Source: JAPOKJ01 sp031421635 (GTDB lineage Bacteria > Pseudomonadota > Gammaproteobacteria > Burkholderiales > Burkholderiaceae_E). Taken from it: a DNA stretch of 64,000 nucleotides. Every line of letters begins with the position of its first letter. The stretch's first letter is position 1. Below the pieces are notes generated by a model that saw nothing but the letters and a program-made list of their open reading frames with translations, ran no database searches and had not been told where the DNA came from. Both the position numbers and the translations under genes were made by a program. Below are positions 25,776 to 34,683 of this stretch, in pieces. The DNA is taken from assembly GCA_031421635.1 (NCBI GenBank), contig JANOPA010000066.1:85221-149220 (forward strand), read 5' to 3'.

Positions 25776-26665
25776 GACACTAGTTTTTGAATCAGTTCCG
25801 CTTTTTCTAGGGTCGCTCGGTAACCCGCTAGGATGGCGCGTCTGCGAAATTCTTCGGAGATACTGACCCAATAGCCGAAGAACGGATGCAGATTGAGGTC
25901 GGACTCTTTGACGTCGGCAACGGTGAGAAGCCGCTTTCGCAAATCGCTCTCTTTGAATCGCACGGCCTCTGGCGGTGCCTTATCCTCGTGAGCGGAGCAA
26001 TCTACGCTCAGAACTTTCTTAGCTCCGAGGCGGCGAGCCAATCGAACGGGAACCGCAGTGACGAGGTCGGGGTCGTGGTATCGCTTGCCACGTATCGTCA
26101 CGGGTGTAAAAGTACCCTCAATCGCGCAGGAGGCCTGGACTGCAACACCGGCATCGCCGCGACCAAACGAAACTGGCTGTCGATCATCCGCACGCACCGC
26201 CACGGCGTGAAAACGGGTCTTAAAAGCTTCCATTGGGTGATTCGCGGTTTGTTCGCTGACGAAATCTGCAACGGCCGAACCTGCTAAGCGCTCTTTGCCT
26301 CCCAAATTCACTCTCGTGAAGCGAGCCACACTTAAGCCAAGAGCGAGTTCTTCGATTTCCTTCGCCGATTTACCGTTCGCATAGAGCGCCCCGACGATTG
26401 CCCCGACTGAGGCACCGACAATCATTGGTGCACACACACCTATTTCGTCCAGGGCTTTGAGCACACCAATATGTACAAAGCCGCGCGGACCGCCTGAACC
26501 AAGCACAAGCGCCCAAGGCGCCGTTTGCTGAATGGAAGATGCATCAAGACTGTCGGTCAAAGGAGCATCGATCCCGTTGTGATCATAGTTAGGATTGATC
26601 GCGCAGCCCATGAAAGGAATTCCTAGCGCGAAGCCTGAGCCAACCAGCAAGGAGCGATGAATCAA
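25772..26665 (-). CDS. Patatin-like phospholipase, probable lipoprotein (RssA-like)
   Basis: A 297-residue patatin domain protein. The N terminus is hydrophobic and ends in FMGC, a lipobox with C21. The oxyanion loop reads GSGGPRG (56-62), the nucleophile elbow GASVG has S86, and D198 in HDPD takes the place of the usual DGG/DGA aspartate. These suggest an active Ser-Asp lipid acyl hydrolase anchored to a membrane. The only in-frame start is a TTG at 26665. It is convergent with dctM (4-base overlap of ends) and diverges from the CnbZ-like gene. Confidence 0.85.
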   Translation of the reverse strand: MIHRSLLVGSGFALGIPFMGCAINPNYDHNGIDAPLTDSLDASSIQQTAPWALVLGSGGPRGFVHIGVLKALDEIGVCAPMIVGASVGAIVGALYANGKSAKEIEELALGLSVARFTRVNLGGKERLAGSAVADFVSEQTANHPMEAFKTRFHAVAVRADDRQPVSFGRGDAGVAVQASCAIEGTFTPVTIRGKRYHDPDLVTAVPVRLARRLGAKKVLSVDCSAHEDKAPPEAVRFKESDLRKRLLTVADVKESDLNLHPFFGYWVSISEEFRRRAILAGYRATLEKAELIQKLVS

Positions 26666-26793
26666 CTCTCTTTTAAGCGGAGAAAGTAGGGATCTAGCGG
26701 CAACGATTTAAAAACCCCTTAAGATGACTCTGTTGTCGATTATGCTTAATTGGAACACACCAGCGTATCAGTTTGTGTCCGTGGAATTTTATT

Positions 26794-27552
26794 ATGCCGA
26801 CCTTACATCACTTCAATGCAGGGGCTTTCGATTTTCTGGAAGGTGGGTTTCCTTACTCGGCCGGGGTGATTGCGGCACCAGGTTCTCGGCTCGTGCGAGT
26901 TCGTCTCGCCTACGGCCCGGATGTAACCGCAGGGTTTATAAGAATTGCTCGCCATCTGAAGGAGGTGGGTAGACCCTTAACCTCTCTTTGTGCGGTGGAG
27001 CTACGGTCGCCACGCCAATTTAGCTTTGCTGGGTTTCATGAGTTCAACGTTGAATACGTGAAGGTATTAACGGCCTGGGGGTTGGTGAGGGACGGACTCA
27101 ATGCGGTGGCGAGAAGCAATGTTTGTCCAGTCGTTGATGCGCCTCTTACTCCAGCATTTCACGCTTTTACCTACACGGTGCCGGAGAACTCGACCACTCA
27201 GGGCAGAGACTACGTGGTGGCTGGCAGTGGCGAATGGCCTGAGGGCCACCCCTTTCCCCAAGACATCGTCGCACGTGACGATTGTACGATTGCCGGGTTG
27301 TCGGAAAAGGTGCAATTCGTGATGCGTACCATGAAAGAGCGTTGTGGCGGGTTAGGAGGTGCATGGAGTCGATTGTCTGGCGCACAAATTTACACCACTC
27401 ATGATTTTCATTCTCTTGTTGAAACGCACTTCGCTAGCGAAGGTCTAACCCGTCATGGGTTAAGCTGGCATTTTTGTAAGCCACCGATCATTGGCTTAGA
27501 GTTTGAAATGGACGTGAGATCGGTGCTTAGTGAATTGTTATTGCTTGAGTAG
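26794..27552 (+). CDS. CnbZ-like (2-amino-5-chloromuconate/2-aminomuconate deaminase-type, RidA-related) protein
   Basis: A 252-residue soluble protein whose N terminus (FNAGAFDFLEGGFPYSAGV), LCAVELRSP and VARSNVCP segments match, from memory, a betaproteobacterial family named after CnbZ of nitrobenzene degraders. CnbZ deaminates 2-amino-5-chloromuconate. The RSNVCP arginine and the beta-rich first half are reminiscent of the RidA/YjgF fold. The ATG at 26794 is used; the frame extends to a TTG at 26773. It is followed at 18 bases by the PF10118 gene. The deaminase role is inferred from recalled family naming and should be treated as tentative. Confidence 0.55.
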   Translation: MPTLHHFNAGAFDFLEGGFPYSAGVIAAPGSRLVRVRLAYGPDVTAGFIRIARHLKEVGRPLTSLCAVELRSPRQFSFAGFHEFNVEYVKVLTAWGLVRDGLNAVARSNVCPVVDAPLTPAFHAFTYTVPENSTTQGRDYVVAGSGEWPEGHPFPQDIVARDDCTIAGLSEKVQFVMRTMKERCGGLGGAWSRLSGAQIYTTHDFHSLVETHFASEGLTRHGLSWHFCKPPIIGLEFEMDVRSVLSELLLLE

Positions 27553-27570
27553 GTGGTTGAGGAACTTGAA

Positions 27571-28434
27571 ATGACTGATTTTGTGACAAAAACTCCTGTC
27601 GATCTGAAAATATTGCCGCGTGATCGTCGCTATGGTCGCGATGTTGCCGTGAAGCGTTGGTGGCTAAACGAAGACCCGATTGCAACCGCCTTTTACAACG
27701 CTTTATCCGTTACGTTCCCGCGCGGCGAAGCATTCTTTATAGAGAGCGTTCGTGCCTTTCGGGAGGGTGCATCCGCCAAACTTGTCGACGACATTAACGC
27801 TTTTACTAAGCAAGAAGGGGTTCATTCTCGCGAGCATGTGGCCTTCAATAAGCATGTTGCAGAGGCTGGTTACGATCTTTCGCGGCTGGAGGCGCAGGTC
27901 ATCGAGTCCTTGAATTTGACCAAAGATCGGCCCCAAATTTTAAACCTTGCCGTGACGATGGCACTCGAGCACTATACGGCAATCATGGCCCAGCAATTTA
28001 TTGAGCGGGACGAGCACTTTCGAGGTGCCAACCGCGAAATTCGAAATTTATGGCGTTGGCATTCGATGGAAGAAATCGAACATAAGGGCGTGGCTTACGA
28101 CACCTGGCTGCACGCAACTCGCGACTGGACTCGGTGGAAACGATGGAAGGTGAAGTCCATCATGATGCTGCTCACGACTCGAAACTTTTGGAGCAATCGT
28201 TATATTGCCATGCTCGATCTGCTACGCCAGGACGGATTGTCAGGGTTTCAGGTTCACAGACGTATCGTATGGTTCGCTCTCGGTACCCCAGGCATTGTGC
28301 GTCGTCTACTTCCCGCTTGGCTGACTTTTTTTCTACCAGGATTCCACCCTTGGAATCATGATGATCGTCATTTAATAAATTTTGCCGAGGTCGATTTGGC
28401 ACCCCGCCAGACCGTGGCTGACGATAAGGCTTGA
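27571..28434 (+). CDS. Predicted metal-dependent hydrolase, PF10118 family
   Basis: A 287-residue protein of the 'metal_hydrol' family of unknown function. The ATG at 27571 has GAGGA about 7 bases upstream; the GTG at 27553 directly after the previous stop is less likely. Acidic/His motifs EGVHSREHVAFN, MALEHYTAI and EEIEHKGVAYD are spaced on predicted helices like a carboxylate-bridged di-metal site. Two later hydrophobic stretches (IVWFALGTPGIV and LLPAWLTFFLPGF) suggest membrane association. It is co-directional with the CnbZ-like gene and convergent with the liv operon. Confidence 0.75.
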   Translation: MTDFVTKTPVDLKILPRDRRYGRDVAVKRWWLNEDPIATAFYNALSVTFPRGEAFFIESVRAFREGASAKLVDDINAFTKQEGVHSREHVAFNKHVAEAGYDLSRLEAQVIESLNLTKDRPQILNLAVTMALEHYTAIMAQQFIERDEHFRGANREIRNLWRWHSMEEIEHKGVAYDTWLHATRDWTRWKRWKVKSIMMLLTTRNFWSNRYIAMLDLLRQDGLSGFQVHRRIVWFALGTPGIVRRLLPAWLTFFLPGFHPWNHDDRHLINFAEVDLAPRQTVADDKA

Positions 28435-28452
28435 GGCCATTCAGCCTGTAAA

Positions 28453-29454
28453 TTAAGCCTTTGGCTTGGTGCTGGTGACTATACCTTTACCTGTACGGGG
28501 CTTGGTGTTGGCAAGCCAAGAGCCGAGTATGCCTTTGGGCATAAAGATAATAAACACGATGAGCAGCAGTCCATAAATGGTGAGATCAACGCCTAACACT
28601 TGATTGCCGATCAAGACCCTGAGCGATTCCGAAAGAGCCAGGAGCAAGAATGCACCCACCATCGGTCCGAGCATCACAAACATGCCTCCCGCGATCACCC
28701 CGAACACCATTTGAAGAGACACGCCAATTCCTGAGACTGTCTCGGGATTGATGTATTGCTGATATTGGGCATACAAAACGCCGCCAATACAGGTCATCAC
28801 CGCCGAAAGCATGGTGATGCGGAGCTTGGTTTGTGTGACGTCAATGCCAATCGAAGCGGCGGCGTCTTCCTCTTCGCTAATGGCCTCAAGTGCCACTCTG
28901 CTCATGCTCTTGTCGACACGATGCCAAATGTAGAGGCCGATGAGAAAGCAGGCCAGGATGATGTAGAACCATACAGCCTTGCTGGTGAACTGCATACCGC
29001 TAATGGACCAGGTGCTGCCCGCGCTTAGCGCTGTTTTGGGCGTGACCCCGAGTGAGCCGCCAGTAATATCTCGCAGGGCAACGATGACCAGTCTGGTGAC
29101 CTCAGAGAGTGCCAGAGTGACCAAGGCGAAATAATGTCCCACAATTTTGAAACGAAAACAGGGATAGCCAATGACATAGGCCACCAGCAGTGTGATCGCG
29201 ATGGCCGCCAACATGCCGATCCAAGGGGACACTGAAAGCCAATTCCAAAGCATGGTGACCGTATAGGCACCAATTCCGAGAAAAGCACCATGTCCAAAGC
29301 TCACCATGCCGAGCCTGCCCATGATGGCCCAACTGGTATAGACATAAGCCCAAAGCAAACCCATGATCATCAAGTGCAAAGGGTAGTTACCGACACCCGT
29401 AAGAGGCACGATGAGTAAGACCGCCAGAAGGATGATCGCAATAGCTTTGTTCAT
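28453..29454 (-). CDS. livM: Branched-chain amino acid-type ABC permease LivM
   Basis: A 333-residue inner-membrane permease with 8-9 helices. LivM hallmarks: GRLGMVSFGHGAFLGIGAYT, YFALVTLALSE, the EEDAAASIGID loop after RVALEAI, and a C-terminal YGLLLIVFIIFMPKGILGSW. It is the last gene of the five-gene operon (binding protein, LivG, LivF, LivH, LivM). In Burkholderiales such systems often carry aromatic or other organic acids rather than branched-chain amino acids. Confidence 0.9.
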   Translation of the reverse strand: MNKAIAIILLAVLLIVPLTGVGNYPLHLMIMGLLWAYVYTSWAIMGRLGMVSFGHGAFLGIGAYTVTMLWNWLSVSPWIGMLAAIAITLLVAYVIGYPCFRFKIVGHYFALVTLALSEVTRLVIVALRDITGGSLGVTPKTALSAGSTWSISGMQFTSKAVWFYIILACFLIGLYIWHRVDKSMSRVALEAISEEEDAAASIGIDVTQTKLRITMLSAVMTCIGGVLYAQYQQYINPETVSGIGVSLQMVFGVIAGGMFVMLGPMVGAFLLLALSESLRVLIGNQVLGVDLTIYGLLLIVFIIFMPKGILGSWLANTKPRTGKGIVTSTKPKA

Positions 29455-29514
29455 GATCTTTCGGTGGGATGGGCTTCGCTGGGATTGTCTTGACTGAAAT
29501 TGGCGGAGTGCGCC

Positions 29515-30396
29515 TTACCGGCGCTTGGCAAGAATGCCTTCTGGCCGCCAGAACATAAACGCGATAAAGAAAACAAAAGCAATCACGTAGCCCCATTCCA
29601 GTTGGAACATGAAGCCGCCCACAGAAATAAACTGAGCGAAAAGAAAGGCGGCGATGAAGCCCCCGATCAAATTGCCAAGGCCGCCGAGCACGCAGATAAG
29701 AAAGGTCAGAGGACCAAAAGATAGGCCGATGGCCGGATGGACGTCGTACTGCAAAACAAGAAGGCAAGCGGCCAAGCCGGCCAGGGCACCACCCACAGCG
29801 GAGGTCAGAAGATAAATGCGACCTGGATTCACGCCCATCAAGGGCATGATGGCGCGATCCTGGCTAATGGCGCGAATAGCCGTACCGACATAGGTGCGCG
29901 TTAAAAAGAAGTAGGCTCCAACAATGGCCGCGGCGGCCACCCCAAAGGCAATGATCCGACTCAGGGATAGACTCATGTCACCGATGCTGAAGACCGGTAA
30001 GCGCACACCGAGGCTGCGAAACTCCACGCCAAAAGTGACGGTCGCCAAGGCCTGAAGCAAGAACAGCACACCGCCTGTGACCAGTAGTTGATTGATGGGC
30101 TCAGCGTTCAAAACGGGGCGAATAATGTACTGATGCATGAGTGCGCCCAGAAGTCCTACGAACACAATGCCCGCCAAGAATGCCAAGGCCAGCGGCGCTC
30201 CCATAGAAATATGCATCCAGTAGATCATGTACATGCCGACCATGATCAGCTCGGCATAGCAAATCCATACCACGTCGATCACCCCAAAAATGAGGTTGAG
30301 TCCTAGGGACAGCAGAGCGAACAACCCACCCAAGAGGAGACCGTTAATCACCGCTTCTAGAAGGAAGATATCGAAAAAACCAGCCATAGCACTCAC
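29515..30396 (-). CDS. livH: Branched-chain amino acid-type ABC permease LivH
   Basis: A 293-residue permease with about eight helices. LivH features: NGLLLGGLFALLSLGLNLIFGV at the N terminus, then TYVGTAIRAISQDRAIMPLMGVN as the ATPase-coupling loop and LGGLGNLIGGFIAAF. The start codon overlaps the livF stop by four bases. Forms the transmembrane heterodimer with LivM. Confidence 0.9.
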   Translation of the reverse strand: MSAMAGFFDIFLLEAVINGLLLGGLFALLSLGLNLIFGVIDVVWICYAELIMVGMYMIYWMHISMGAPLALAFLAGIVFVGLLGALMHQYIIRPVLNAEPINQLLVTGGVLFLLQALATVTFGVEFRSLGVRLPVFSIGDMSLSLSRIIAFGVAAAAIVGAYFFLTRTYVGTAIRAISQDRAIMPLMGVNPGRIYLLTSAVGGALAGLAACLLVLQYDVHPAIGLSFGPLTFLICVLGGLGNLIGGFIAAFLFAQFISVGGFMFQLEWGYVIAFVFFIAFMFWRPEGILAKRR

Positions 30397-31115
30397 ACCC
30401 CCAAATAGGCGCGGCGAATTTGATCGCTGGCCAAGAGATCGGCGGCATTGCCGCTGGTTCGGATCTTGCCGGTCTCGAGCAAGTAAGCGCGATTCACGAC
30501 TTTGAGCACTTGCTGAATATTTTGCTCGACAATCAAGACGGTGTAGCCCTCAGCACTCATCTTTCGGATGACTTCAAAGATGGACTGCACAATCACTGGT
30601 GCTAACCCTGCCGAGGGCTCATCCAAGAGAAGTAACTTGGGGCCGCTCATCAGGGCTCGTCCAATCGCGCACATTTGCTGCTCACCGCCTGACAGGGTGC
30701 CCGCCAATTGCAGGCGGCGCTCTTTCATACGGGGGAACAATTCGTAGACCATCTCCAATCTTTGTGAATACTGTGCGCGCGCCGAGGGCAGGAAGGCACC
30801 CATTTTGAGATTGTCCTCCACAGTGAGTCTTGGAAACAAGCGCCGCCCCTCGGGGACCTGCGCAATGCCCAAGGAGATGACCTCATGCGAGGCAATGGCC
30901 TTGTAAGGCTGGCCCTCCATGATGAGTTCGCCGCTACGCGCTTCAATCAGTTTGGAGATGACTCGAAGTAAAGTGGACTTGCCGGCACCATTGGGGCCAA
31001 TCACAGCAACCGCCTCCCCGGCGTTTACTTCAAGCGAGACGTCAAACAATGCTTGAAACGTACCGTAACCGGCCGAGATGTTTTTCAATTGCAGCATTGG
31101 AGTGGCGTCACTCAT
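30393..31115 (-). CDS. livF: ABC transporter ATP-binding protein LivF
   Basis: A 240-residue ATPase. Walker A is GPNGAGKSTL, the signature LSGGEQQM and Walker B LLLLDEPSAGLAP. The length and the short RLFPRLTVEDNL segment identify the LivF type. It starts 12 bases after the livG stop and overlaps livH. Works as a heterodimer with LivG. Confidence 0.92.
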   Translation of the reverse strand: MSDATPMLQLKNISAGYGTFQALFDVSLEVNAGEAVAVIGPNGAGKSTLLRVISKLIEARSGELIMEGQPYKAIASHEVISLGIAQVPEGRRLFPRLTVEDNLKMGAFLPSARAQYSQRLEMVYELFPRMKERRLQLAGTLSGGEQQMCAIGRALMSGPKLLLLDEPSAGLAPVIVQSIFEVIRKMSAEGYTVLIVEQNIQQVLKVVNRAYLLETGKIRTSGNAADLLASDQIRRAYLGV

Positions 31116-31127
31116 CGTGTGCCCTCT

Positions 31128-31928
31128 TCATCGCTTATTTTCCGAAGTTGCGCCAGCGCTGAGGTCTTGCGCCGCAATTTGATCTTGAACGGCCTCGGCA
31201 TCGGTGCCTAAATACACCTCGACAACCTTGGGGTCGCGCGTCACTTCGGAGGGGGCTCCCTGCGCAATCACCTCACCATGATCGAGCACAATGCAGCGGT
31301 CGATCACTCGCATCAGGACACCCATGATGTGCTCCACCCAAATAATGGTCACGCCGCGTTGATCGCGAATACGTTTGAGCATATCAGCAGCCTGGTTCAT
31401 TTCCTGCTCGTCGAGGCCCCCTAAGCTTTCGTCTGCCAACAGAATCTTCGGCTGTGTCGCGAGCGCTCGTGCCATCTCCAGTTTTTTGAGTCCCGCTGCT
31501 CCCAAACCATCGACGCGGGCATCCCTGCTGCGCGGCAAATCAATCAGCTCGAGTGCGTCGAGGGCACGCTTCTCTGCTTCGCCTCGTGAAATCGTTTCGC
31601 TGGCACCATAGAAAGCGGCCAAGGTGGCGTTTTCCAAAATCGAGAGGCGACGAAATGGCCTGGGAATCTGAAAGGTGCGAGCCAAACCACGCTTACATAC
31701 CTGATTGGCTGAAAGCCCGCCGATCTCGTGGCCCTCAAGCATGATGGACCCAGCACTCGGTGCGTAGAGACCTGCAATGACGTTAAAGGTCGTACTCTTA
31801 CCCGAGCCATTCGGGCCGATCAAGCCGAGGATTTCCCCGTGGGCCAACTCAAACGAAACATTATTGACGGCCGTAAAGCCGCCAAACTGCTTGTTGAGCG
31901 AGCGAACGCTGAGGATGGGCGCAGGCAC
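31128..31928 (-). CDS. livG: ABC transporter ATP-binding protein LivG
   Basis: A 266-residue ATPase with Walker A GPNGSGKST and the LivG insert CKRGLARTFQIPRPF. The signature region is degenerate (LGAAGLKKLEMARAL in place of LSxGxQ), as often seen in LivG-type subunits of aromatic-compound systems. Walker B reads ILLADESLGG. The start is GTG at 31928. A polar tail after VEVYLG is longer than usual. Second gene of the operon, 39 bases after the binding-protein stop. Confidence 0.9.
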   Translation of the reverse strand: MPAPILSVRSLNKQFGGFTAVNNVSFELAHGEILGLIGPNGSGKSTTFNVIAGLYAPSAGSIMLEGHEIGGLSANQVCKRGLARTFQIPRPFRRLSILENATLAAFYGASETISRGEAEKRALDALELIDLPRSRDARVDGLGAAGLKKLEMARALATQPKILLADESLGGLDEQEMNQAADMLKRIRDQRGVTIIWVEHIMGVLMRVIDRCIVLDHGEVIAQGAPSEVTRDPKVVEVYLGTDAEAVQDQIAAQDLSAGATSENKR

Positions 31929-31967
31929 GAAGCGCGAATCGTCTTAGCCTAACCTTGCCGATCTTTC

Positions 31968-33266
31968 CTATTGGGCCGAGTAAGCGTGTCCTTTGGGTAG
32001 CGGCAGTGCCGCGTCTTTCGTTTTGATAGCACTGGGCCAGACAATGTAGGTATCGCTCGCGTTGTATTGCATCACTACGGGTGAGGAGCGCTCGTTTTGA
32101 CCGGCCATTTGATGTCCTGCGGGAAAAAATTTCACGCCATAGCCTTGGATTGTTCCCCCCACGGGAATGTCAGTTTCCAGGGCGGCCTTGCGTAGCGCTT
32201 CAGAATCAAAACCACCGTGTTTCTTGATGGCGCGCGGCAAGACATCACTAAAAAATACCCAGGCGTTGTTGAAACCCATGGAGAGATGAGGCGGGACTTC
32301 GTCTCCCTTCACGTCGGCCTTATAACGCTTGACCATCTCCTTGGTGAGATCGCCCAGCCCAGCTTTTAAGGTGGCGGGGTTCAGCAGTTGGGCTGCTACT
32401 GGATCGACGTTGTATATGAGGTTGGCATCGTCTTTGAAGGTCGCGTAGAGTTTGTCGTATTGACCGTAGCCCGCGCCGTGGCCGATGAGCGCTGACCACT
32501 TAAGGCCCTGCTCTTTGGACTGACGCAAGAACAAAGTGATGTCAGGGTTGTAGCCGGTGTGCAAGATGACGTCAGGGCGAGCGCGCTTGAGTTTGGTCAC
32601 CAGTGGTGAGAGATCCGGCGAGGTTGCGGCATAGCCTTCCTTCAGCACCACTTGCATGCCAAAGCCCTTACAAGCATTCTCGTTACCGGAGGCCACACCC
32701 GCGCCGTAGGGGCCATCTTCATAAATGATGGCGACTTTCAAGTCCTTGGCATCCTTGCCCAGCTTGGCCTTGGTCTGCTCGTTCAAGAAGGTGCAGGAAG
32801 CTTCCCCGAATTGATCAGAATGAACTTGGGGTCGAAACACGTACTGGAGCTTTTTGTCTTTAAACACGGCTGAGGCGACGCAGACATTGGCCCACATGAA
32901 CTTCTTGGCGGCATCGGCTTTCTGCGCCATCGGCACACAGTGTGCACTCGAAAACACGCCCATGATGAGATCGACTTTCTCTTGATTGATGAGTCGCTCG
33001 GTCTCATTAATCGCCACCTCGGGCTTGGACTGGGCATCGACATAAATAGGCTTGATTTTCACGCCTTCGACACCGCCACGCTCATTGATAATGTCAATCG
33101 CGTACTTGGTGCCCAGGTAGGAAGCGTTGGAGCCGCCTGCAGCCAAAGGACCGGTTAGGTCATACACCACACCAATCTTGATTTCCTTAGATTGGGCCAT
33201 GAGCGGTGATACTGAAACAGCGGCGCTCAGAGCTAAGGACCATCCAAGTAGTTTCTTGAAATTCAT
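31968..33266 (-). CDS. ABC transporter substrate-binding protein, LivK/amide-urea type
   Basis: A 432-residue periplasmic binding protein. The ATG at 33266 has GGGGAGA at the proper distance; an in-frame extension to 33290 is not needed. The Sec signal ends at about residue 24 (SPLMAQS). Type I binding fold features include KIGVVYDLTGPLAAGGSN near the start, ALIGHGAGYG and MGFNNAWVF. First gene of the LIV-type operon; its promoter must lie in the 107 bases between it and the lvaB-like gene, or it may be read from the upstream trio. Confidence 0.9.
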   Translation of the reverse strand: MNFKKLLGWSLALSAAVSVSPLMAQSKEIKIGVVYDLTGPLAAGGSNASYLGTKYAIDIINERGGVEGVKIKPIYVDAQSKPEVAINETERLINQEKVDLIMGVFSSAHCVPMAQKADAAKKFMWANVCVASAVFKDKKLQYVFRPQVHSDQFGEASCTFLNEQTKAKLGKDAKDLKVAIIYEDGPYGAGVASGNENACKGFGMQVVLKEGYAATSPDLSPLVTKLKRARPDVILHTGYNPDITLFLRQSKEQGLKWSALIGHGAGYGQYDKLYATFKDDANLIYNVDPVAAQLLNPATLKAGLGDLTKEMVKRYKADVKGDEVPPHLSMGFNNAWVFFSDVLPRAIKKHGGFDSEALRKAALETDIPVGGTIQGYGVKFFPAGHQMAGQNERSSPVVMQYNASDTYIVWPSAIKTKDAALPLPKGHAYSAQ

Positions 33267-33373
33267 GAAGTCTCCCCACAGTGTGAACAAAACTATCGTA
33301 CCGAATCTTTAGGACAATAATACTTCGCTTTGGTGACGAAATGGAACAATGTGTGCAAGTCGCAAGGTTTCAA

Positions 33374-33691
33374 TTACTTTCGTTTTAGCCATTTTGGATT
33401 GTTGATCGCTAATGCTTTTTCAAGCGACTGTTTGAGAGTCGCCAGAAGATCAGCGTCGTTCGTGGAGATCCCACCCCGGCGAATCTCAAGAGCGAGTTGT
33501 TCGGCGCTGAGCGCGGATTCCGTGGGCATGGCGTTGCCTTGCTGAGACGCTTCCTCACGCTGAACGATGCGCAGCGCGTTGATGGCGAGTCTGGTTTTGA
33601 AGCGATGTTCACCTTCTAAAGTTGGTAAGAGTTCAGCCTCAAGATATTGCAGTGCAACCTCAAGTAGGGCGGCTTGACTGGGAATGCTCAT
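33374..33691 (-). CDS. DUF6285 small protein, LvaB-like
   Basis: A 105-residue protein starting at ATG 33691, which overlaps the phosphotransferase stop by one base (TGATG). It is rich in Leu, Ala and Glu and predicted mostly helical (LLEVALQYLEAELLPTLEGE...). Small DUF6285 proteins accompany APH-type acyl-CoA phosphotransferases. In the Pseudomonas putida levulinate pathway the small LvaB protein is needed for LvaA kinase activity. The gene order and coupling here suggest the same partner role; that is inferred from context and recalled family knowledge. Confidence 0.7.
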   Translation of the reverse strand: MSIPSQAALLEVALQYLEAELLPTLEGEHRFKTRLAINALRIVQREEASQQGNAMPTESALSAEQLALEIRRGGISTNDADLLATLKQSLEKALAINNPKWLKRK

Positions 33692-34683
33692 CAGCCTTGC
33701 TCCTCCAATAATTGCATCAAATCCCACAGGGGTTCTTCCACTCTGCGTCCAATAACGCTATGTTCAAGGCTGACACTGCCGGGTGTCCCGTTGGGTTTGC
33801 CCAGGCCCATCGACAGGCACATGATGGCCCACTTCACCTGGCCAAAGGCTTCCCAAAATCGCACTCGGTTAGGATCGACCTGCTTGCCGCTCGCAGCTTC
33901 ATAGGCGCGATAGAACGGCGCGCGCTCACCCATGCCAGCCACCGGGTAAGCGCCACCGAAGCGCCAGGTTTTTAGACACAGCCAGGCGAGGTCTTGCATC
34001 GGGTCGCCCAATACGGCAAGCTCCCAATCAATCACGCAGGCCAGGCCACGTTCATCAACAATTAAATTGCCGAGCCGGAAATCGCCATGCACTACGGAGA
34101 GCGGAACCGGCTCGGGTAGATGCTCTTCTACCCATCGCAGGCCCCATTCAAGTGCCGGCATCTTGACCTCGTGCTGATCAACAATGTTGCGATAGCGTTG
34201 CCACTGCGCACTTGCATCCATTGATTTCAGATAGCCGGCCGAGTCCAGGGGAATCGCGTGAATGGTCGCGAGGGCACGGGCGCACTGAAGCGGCAAAAGA
34301 GTCCGTGCAGACGCATACTTTTCTTCCCTCAAAATTTTGGGAGCAAGGGTTTCCCCGGCCACCCAACGGGTCAGGTGGCCGGTGCCAAGATCGTCGGCTT
34401 CGTCAAAAACCGCGAGCACTTCCGGTGCAGCAACACCTTGGCGGCGCGCGGCGCGAAGTAGCTTAGCGTCATTGCCTGCCGTCAATTTGGTGGACATAAA
34501 GGGATCGTCCTCCTCGGCGGCATTGGTCAACTGCAAGACCAGTTTTTGCGCAGTTCCGCGCACCTCAACCTCAAAGATCCAAGTCCCCTTGGTGGCACCG
34601 CCCGTCACGCGCACGAGATTACGTACCTCGCCATCGGCGCCAAGGTGTCGCGCCAGGGCGCGATCCAAATTAGTCGCGAGCAC
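33691..34683 (-). CDS. APH-family phosphotransferase, LvaA/ACAD10-11-like (4-hydroxyacyl-CoA kinase candidate)
   Basis: A 330-residue aminoglycoside-phosphotransferase-fold protein. The Brenner motif HGDFRLGNL and the metal-binding DWELAVLGDP motif are intact, so it is likely an active kinase. It starts with GTG at 34683 and overlaps the acyl-CoA dehydrogenase gene by 14 bases. Related proteins fused or linked to acyl-CoA dehydrogenases (ACAD10/11, LvaA) phosphorylate the 4-hydroxyl of 4-hydroxyacyl-CoAs so that it can be eliminated. Drug resistance is unlikely in this context. Confidence 0.85.
   Translation of the reverse strand: MLATNLDRALARHLGADGEVRNLVRVTGGATKGTWIFEVEVRGTAQKLVLQLTNAAEEDDPFMSTKLTAGNDAKLLRAARRQGVAAPEVLAVFDEADDLGTGHLTRWVAGETLAPKILREEKYASARTLLPLQCARALATIHAIPLDSAGYLKSMDASAQWQRYRNIVDQHEVKMPALEWGLRWVEEHLPEPVPLSVVHGDFRLGNLIVDERGLACVIDWELAVLGDPMQDLAWLCLKTWRFGGAYPVAGMGERAPFYRAYEAASGKQVDPNRVRFWEAFGQVKWAIMCLSMGLGKPNGTPGSVSLEHSVIGRRVEEPLWDLMQLLEEQG

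Noticed and set aside
33691..34683. Aminoglycoside phosphotransferase as an antibiotic resistance gene
   Set aside because: It is coupled to an acyl-CoA dehydrogenase and a DUF6285 gene, the setting of acyl-CoA kinases.
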